Part shown: piece after piece, positions 60,745-64,000 of the stretch
How positions within the stretch are numbered: position 1 is the first letter of the stretch
How the letters are laid out: each line of letters starts with the position of its first letter
NCBI GenBank assembly: GCA_036250195.1
Contig: JAVHZZ010000008.1
Coordinates: 15,753,434 to 15,817,433 of the forward strand
DNA from: Mixophyes australis
Lineage: Eukaryota > Chordata > Amphibia > Anura > Limnodynastidae
Length of the DNA: 64,000 nt
Direction of reading: 5' to 3'
The notes under the pieces: generated by a model
What the model was told of the DNA's origin: nothing
Databases searched by the model: none
What the model saw: the letters and a program-made list of their open reading frames with translations, nothing else
Translations under genes and position numbers: made by a program

Positions 60745-61616
60745 AGGCGTTGTTTGAAGCGTCTCTCCCTCTCTTCAAGGGATAATTTAGAGCGTCCTAC
60801 TTGCATTGGTTCGTCCACTGGCAGGATGGGATTTTGGAACTGGGGTGCTAGCCGTGGTATGAACCGTTTGCCAGGAGAGCGTTCCTGCGTGCGCTCTTGG
60901 TAGCGCAAATCCACCTTGATGCACATGGAGATGAGAGAATCTAACTCAGCCGGGAGTTCTCTGGAAATTAACTCATCCTTAATCCGGTCCACCAGACCTT
61001 GCCAAAAGGTTGCCACCAGTGCTTCGTTATTCCATTTTAACTCGGAAGCCAGGGTTCGAAATTGAACTGCGTATTGCCCCACGGACAGGTCACCTTGGCG
61101 GAGGTTTAACAAGCTGGTAGCTGCAGAAGCAACTCTTCCGGGATCATCGAAGACTTTCCTGAAAGCTTCAATGAAAGAGTTGGAGTTATTAAGAAGTGGA
61201 CCCCCTTGTTCCCATAAAGGTGAGGCCCAGGCAAGGGCTTGACCACTGAGGAGGGAGATGAGAAAAGCTACTTTGGTGCGTTCTGAAGAAAAGGCCCCTG
61301 GGTTGCACTCAAATTGGATGGCACATTGGTTCAGAAAGCCCCTGCACTTCTTGGGATCACCGTCAAACTTTTCGGGTGTCGGGATGCGTACACCGGAGGC
61401 CGCTGTAGAGACCGTAACCACACTGGATGCTGTGGATGCCGCAGAGGTTATGGCTGGTGTAGCGGGTGCAGCATTCTGAAATGTATCGAAGCGGGTAGCA
61501 ATCCCTTGGACACATTGTAGAAGATGCGCTTGGGCTGCTTCTTGTTGCTCCACTCGTTGAGCCAAATGCAGGAGTAGGTCACGAGCAGACGGTTCACCAG
61601 ACCCCTCCGTTGTCAT
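60672..61616 (-). CDS. gag: Gag polyprotein of the chromovirus
   Basis: 314 residues. Gag builds the virus-like particle that packages element RNA. Residues 12-45 are likely helical or coiled coil. A low-complexity A/S/T/V linker at 49-78 precedes a capsid-like Retrotrans_gag region (about 80-245, starting at the FDGDP motif). A CCHC zinc knuckle follows at C292, C295, H300 and C305, for RNA binding. The start codon (61616-61614) is the first ATG after the 5' LTR, only 13 nt from the LTR end, and touches the primer site. The frame stays open to TAA at 60674-60672, overlapping pol by 73 nt in the -1 frame. The overall form resembles sushi-derived Gags, the source of the mammalian PEG10/RTL genes; that link is family knowledge plus inference. 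It is intact. Confidence 0.95.
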   Translation of the reverse strand: MTTEGSGEPSARDLLLHLAQRVEQQEAAQAHLLQCVQGIATRFDTFQNAAPATPAITSAASTASSVVTVSTAASGVRIPTPEKFDGDPKKCRGFLNQCAIQFECNPGAFSSERTKVAFLISLLSGQALAWASPLWEQGGPLLNNSNSFIEAFRKVFDDPGRVASAATSLLNLRQGDLSVGQYAVQFRTLASELKWNNEALVATFWQGLVDRIKDELISRELPAELDSLISMCIKVDLRYQERTQERSPGKRFIPRLAPQFQNPILPVDEPMQVGRSKLSLEERERRFKQRLCLYCGDPGHLLRVCPKKPGNSSS

Positions 61617-61617
61617 G

Positions 61618-61627
61618 GCCAGAGTAT
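61618..61627 (-). other. Primer binding site, probable self-primer type
   Basis: Sense ATACTCTGGC begins 2 nt inside the 5' LTR boundary and ends 1 nt before the gag ATG. It is the exact reverse complement of GCCAGAGTAT in the LTR (62046-62055 and 57148-57157). No clear 3'-tRNA complement starting TGG sits directly at the LTR edge. Tf1/sushi elements are known to prime from the 5' end of their own mRNA. Confidence 0.75.
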
Positions 61628-61629
61628 AC

Positions 61630-62289
61630 TGTCACGACTGATAGTGGGTGTATGACTGGTAGAAGGTACCTGCTGTTGTTGGCGCAACTCAGAGGAAGGC
61701 GCGGAGTCTAACGTGCCCCTGGTATTCACCAGGAACCCCCGCAAGGAAGTATGGACTCCGCTGCAGGGACACGCAGGTCGCGGTCCTTCCTAGAGTCCAC
61801 AGCGAGATACAAGGGGGTGTCAGACAGGCCGGTTCAGCAACGTTCAGGTAGAGGAGGTACAAAAGGGAAATCCAGAAGAATGGTGAGGCAGGCCGAGTCG
61901 GTAACCTTCAGGGAGCGCAGTACAAAGGCAGAATCCAGATAGGGGTGGTCAAACGGTCCGGGTCAAAAGGGTCACAAGCAGCACGAGGAATGTCAGGAAC
62001 AATATAGCAACTGGTACACACAAACGCTGGAGGCAGGAAGACCTGATACTCTGGCACTGATTAGAGGACAGGAAGAGGTTTAAATAATGTGGGGATCCAA
62101 TCAGCATCAGCGCTGCAGCGCTGTCATGCCTGCCGCCGGGAATCACATAGCGTCCCGTTGCCTAGCAACGGGGCGCGTCATACTGCTAGGGGATGGATGG
62201 CAGGGGGAATCCGGAAGTGACGCGTCTGGTTGCCTAGCAACCAGACGCGCGATCAGACAGTCAGGCGGCCGTGCGGACGGCGCCTGACA
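61630..62289 (-). repeat. 5' LTR of the chromovirus
   Basis: 660 bp, TG...CA ended. In sense order it starts with an imperfect GTCAGGCG...CGCCTGAC hairpin. It then holds two GTTGCCTAGCAAC palindromes (62229-62241 and 62157-62169), an ETS/CRE-like CCGGAAGTGACG (+ strand reading) between them, a TATTTAAA box (62079-62086) and the predicted start site near 62055. I see no AATAAA on the sense strand, so the polyadenylation signal must be non-canonical. Confidence 0.96.
62046..62090 (-). promoter_or_regulatory. LTR core promoter and predicted mRNA 5' end
   Basis: Sense TATTTAAA (62086-62079) lies 31 nt upstream of the G that opens GCCAGAGTAT (62055-62046). That puts the expected transcription start on or within a few bases of the self-primer sequence. 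An identical copy is at 57148-57192. Confidence 0.65.
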
Positions 62290-62619
62290 GCAACAGCCCA
62301 GGGGCCTCGGGCATCCAGGGGGCCCTTGAAAGTGCTCAGCAGCAATATTGATCGGGCGGGGGCGCCCCCGGAGCGATCAATGCTGCTGAGCACTTTCACT
62401 ACGGTCCTTCCCTGATGCGCTGTATTCTCCTTACTGAGGAGATCTCATGAGTCTCACTCTCACAAGATCTCCTCAGTAAAGAGCGTACAGCGCGCCGGGG
62501 AAGGAGGAAAGTTGCTTGGGGGCGGCTCGGATCACCGGGGGAGCGTCTCGGATCATGGGGGAATGGAGGCCCCCTTAGCCCAGGGGCCTCCATCCCCTTA
62601 ATCCGGCCCTGCATGTGTC

Positions 62620-63360
62620 ATAACGCAATCACATGCTAAATAACGCACGCATACTCTTACACTTACACATTCACTTGTACATAGTTCATTTTATAACAGT
62701 TTCAACCCACAGTTTTTATGAACGGATGTTATTGAATTTATAGTTATATATTATAAGGTTATATGTACTTCAGTGAGATCTAAGGTTCAAGTTACAGGAA
62801 ACATATCATGTTTGGTGTCTTTCTAATCCCCTATTTATCCTTAGTGATCCGGTTCCATCAGCTATAAGATCTCACTTTGTGTATGCTAGTTATGGAATAT
62901 GGGGAATTAGTGATCAGAATGGTATTGTGTGTATAATGTAAATAGACCAGTTTAAACTAGCTTTCGGCGGGAGGATTGGTATGCATCTGATTGGAGAGCT
63001 GACCCCCACCCTTGGAGAGCTAACCCCCACCCTTGGAGGGTGTCGTTTGAACTGACCTATAAACTACACTATACTGAACTGTCCTGGAGCCTGAACCTAG
63101 GAAAACATGCCAAGTCGTCTGTATTGTACTTACTGTAACACCAAATGAATATATATTGCTCTCTGGAATCAGCTTACAGTCTCTTTGACCACAGACTTCA
63201 GGATTGAATGACTGTAAGCTGGATCCAACACAAGCGCAGCGTATGTATAGGCTGTACTTATTTATTTAATTGTTATTCTTTTGCTAATAAATTGCTTTGT
63301 GAGTTGGAACTACACAAACCGCATAGACAATGATTATTGGTAAATGATAAAATAACTTTA
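62620..63360 (+). repeat. Older LTR-like repeat, copy B (outer shell of the nest)
   Basis: Continues from 56640-56688 across the nested insertions. It matches the complement of 24060-24735 over its length with many substitutions. It holds a CCTATAAAC TATA-like box near 63056 and an AATAAA near 63285, followed by a shared U5-like end. This arrangement resembles a retroviral or retrotransposon LTR, but no internal region is seen. A 21-bp unit is doubled at about 62995-63037. Confidence 0.55.
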
Positions 63361-64000
63361 ATATGTCTTAATCATATTCTTAAGCCTATACTGTAAATTA
63401 GTTAGTTGAGGTAATGAAGAGTATAGCATGAATGGTGCAGTGAAGCACAAGAAAATTTAGAGTCAAAAAGCCTTCCTATCTGAATGGTCTTATGCCATAG
63501 GTACTTGCATAGGCTGATTTGTGAATAATCCAGGCTTGGTCACATAAGACACGCATGCAGTGTGAAATGATTATGTTATATACACAATAACTAATTTAGG
63601 TTGCTGGTGTCCACCATGGGTTATAGAAGCAAAAACTCTAAATCCGGCTCCAAGGGTATAAAGATGAAGACGTACAACAGTTATCAGAACAAGCAAACTT
63701 TGGAAAGGAAAGCATCTTATGCCTCTACCCATTTACAGGGCCATCCATTTTATGTCACCAAATTTTAACACACACTCTGATATAACTTGTCAAGATGTCC
63801 AAAGCAATCGTTGTGATAAAATGTGGTACCTGAACAGCATTAGTGAAGGTCAAGAGTAATACAGTACGTCATGTTCTCTTTGCGGTTTTTTAATCCCATG
63901 TTCTCCCAATGTTTCCTGGACAGGTTACTCCCCAGAGTACAGAAATGGGTTATTTTTTTGTTGCTTGTGCCTGAGGGCTCTTATCCCAAGTTTAACGATT
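63361..64000. other. Unique stretch, no gene seen
   Basis: Nothing I can support to the window end. Confidence 0.5.

Larger units (their letters stand above)
56732..62289 (-). mobile_element. Complete Ty3/gypsy chromovirus LTR retrotransposon (Tf1/sushi-like)
   Basis: A 5558-bp element bounded by two direct 660-bp LTRs starting TGTCA and ending TGACA, flanked by the same 5 bases GCAAC at 56727-56731 and 62290-62294. Internal DNA of 4238 bp carries gag and pol in minus-strand sense, with a primer site beside the 5' LTR and a polypurine tract beside the 3' LTR. Pol ends in a GPY/F module and a chromodomain, which defines chromoviruses. The vertebrate affiliation with the sushi/Amn group is inferred from Gag form, the frameshift heptamer and the self-primer. 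No stop or frameshift breaks either frame, and the two LTRs read identically, so the insertion is recent and may be capable of movement. GC and CpG content are far higher than the flanks. Confidence 0.97.
56697..62611. mobile_element. hAT-type MITE split by the chromovirus
   Basis: Terminal inverted repeats CAGGGCCGGATTAA at 56697 and its complement ending at 62611, with exact 8-bp target duplications CATGTGTC at 56689-56696 and 62612-62619. Without the LTR element it is about 352 bp (56697-56731 plus 62295-62611). The right part holds two hairpins, one with arms around 62326-62400 and one around 62430-62480. It has no coding capacity. The CAGGG ends and 8-bp duplication are hAT features. Confidence 0.9.

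Noticed and set aside
61616..61629. tRNA-type primer site
   Set aside because: TGG occurs only 7 nt inside the boundary and what follows is the gag start. The self-primer match is better.
61751..62415. Open frames on the + strand in both LTRs (63, 66 and 61 residues)
   Set aside because: They repeat only because the LTRs are identical, lie antisense to the element, and show no protein family.

Overview
The window looks like non-genic (intergenic or intronic) DNA from a vertebrate, most probably a frog. The evidence is AT-rich, CpG-poor background, many V-SINE-type tRNA-derived SINEs ending in (GATG)n, L2-like LINE tails, a Tx1/L1-like ORF1 relic, a Tc1 relic, and dense palindromic MITEs of hAT and PIF/Harbinger type. 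I found no host protein-coding gene, rRNA, tRNA gene or CRISPR array. The species call is inferred from repeat content only.

The one intact coding unit is a complete Ty3/gypsy-type LTR retrotransposon on the minus strand at 56732-62289. It has two 660-bp LTRs that read identically by eye, a 5-bp target duplication (GCAAC), gag with a zinc knuckle, and pol in the order protease, reverse transcriptase, RNase H, integrase, chromodomain. It is a chromovirus of the Tf1/sushi kind. Gag and pol overlap in the -1 frame, with a GGGAAAC slippery heptamer 5 nt before a strong stem-loop. The base run just after the 5' LTR is a perfect 10-nt complement of the predicted mRNA 5' end, which points to self-primed reverse transcription instead of tRNA priming. 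The element sits inside a ~352-bp hAT-type MITE (8-bp duplication CATGTGTC). That MITE sits inside an older LTR-like repeat, whose second copy lies inverted at about 24.06-24.74 kb.

Layout. 0-10 kb: a palindromic MITE, a V-SINE 3' part, a GGGCCTGATTCATTAAGG MITE abutting an L2-like tail, a 0.5-kb foldback, an LTR-like block, and a CAGGGGCAAAC element. 10-24 kb: hAT in MITE, V-SINEs, a 414-bp TAA-flanked MITE, a Tc1 relic split by a V-SINE, and a long foldback. 24-40 kb: an inverted LTR-like copy, foldback hAT MITEs at 27.9, 30.0 and 35.0 kb, and an 820-bp solo LTR that splits a V-SINE. 40-56 kb: a 49-bp minisatellite, an L1/Tx1-like ORF1 pseudogene, L2-like fragments, and a second CAGGGGCAAAC element. 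56.6-63.4 kb: the three-level nest. Between these lie unique AT-rich stretches, some of which look like conserved noncoding/enhancer DNA (2.3-2.8, 9.55-10.26, 35.5-35.9 and 48.95-49.75 kb).
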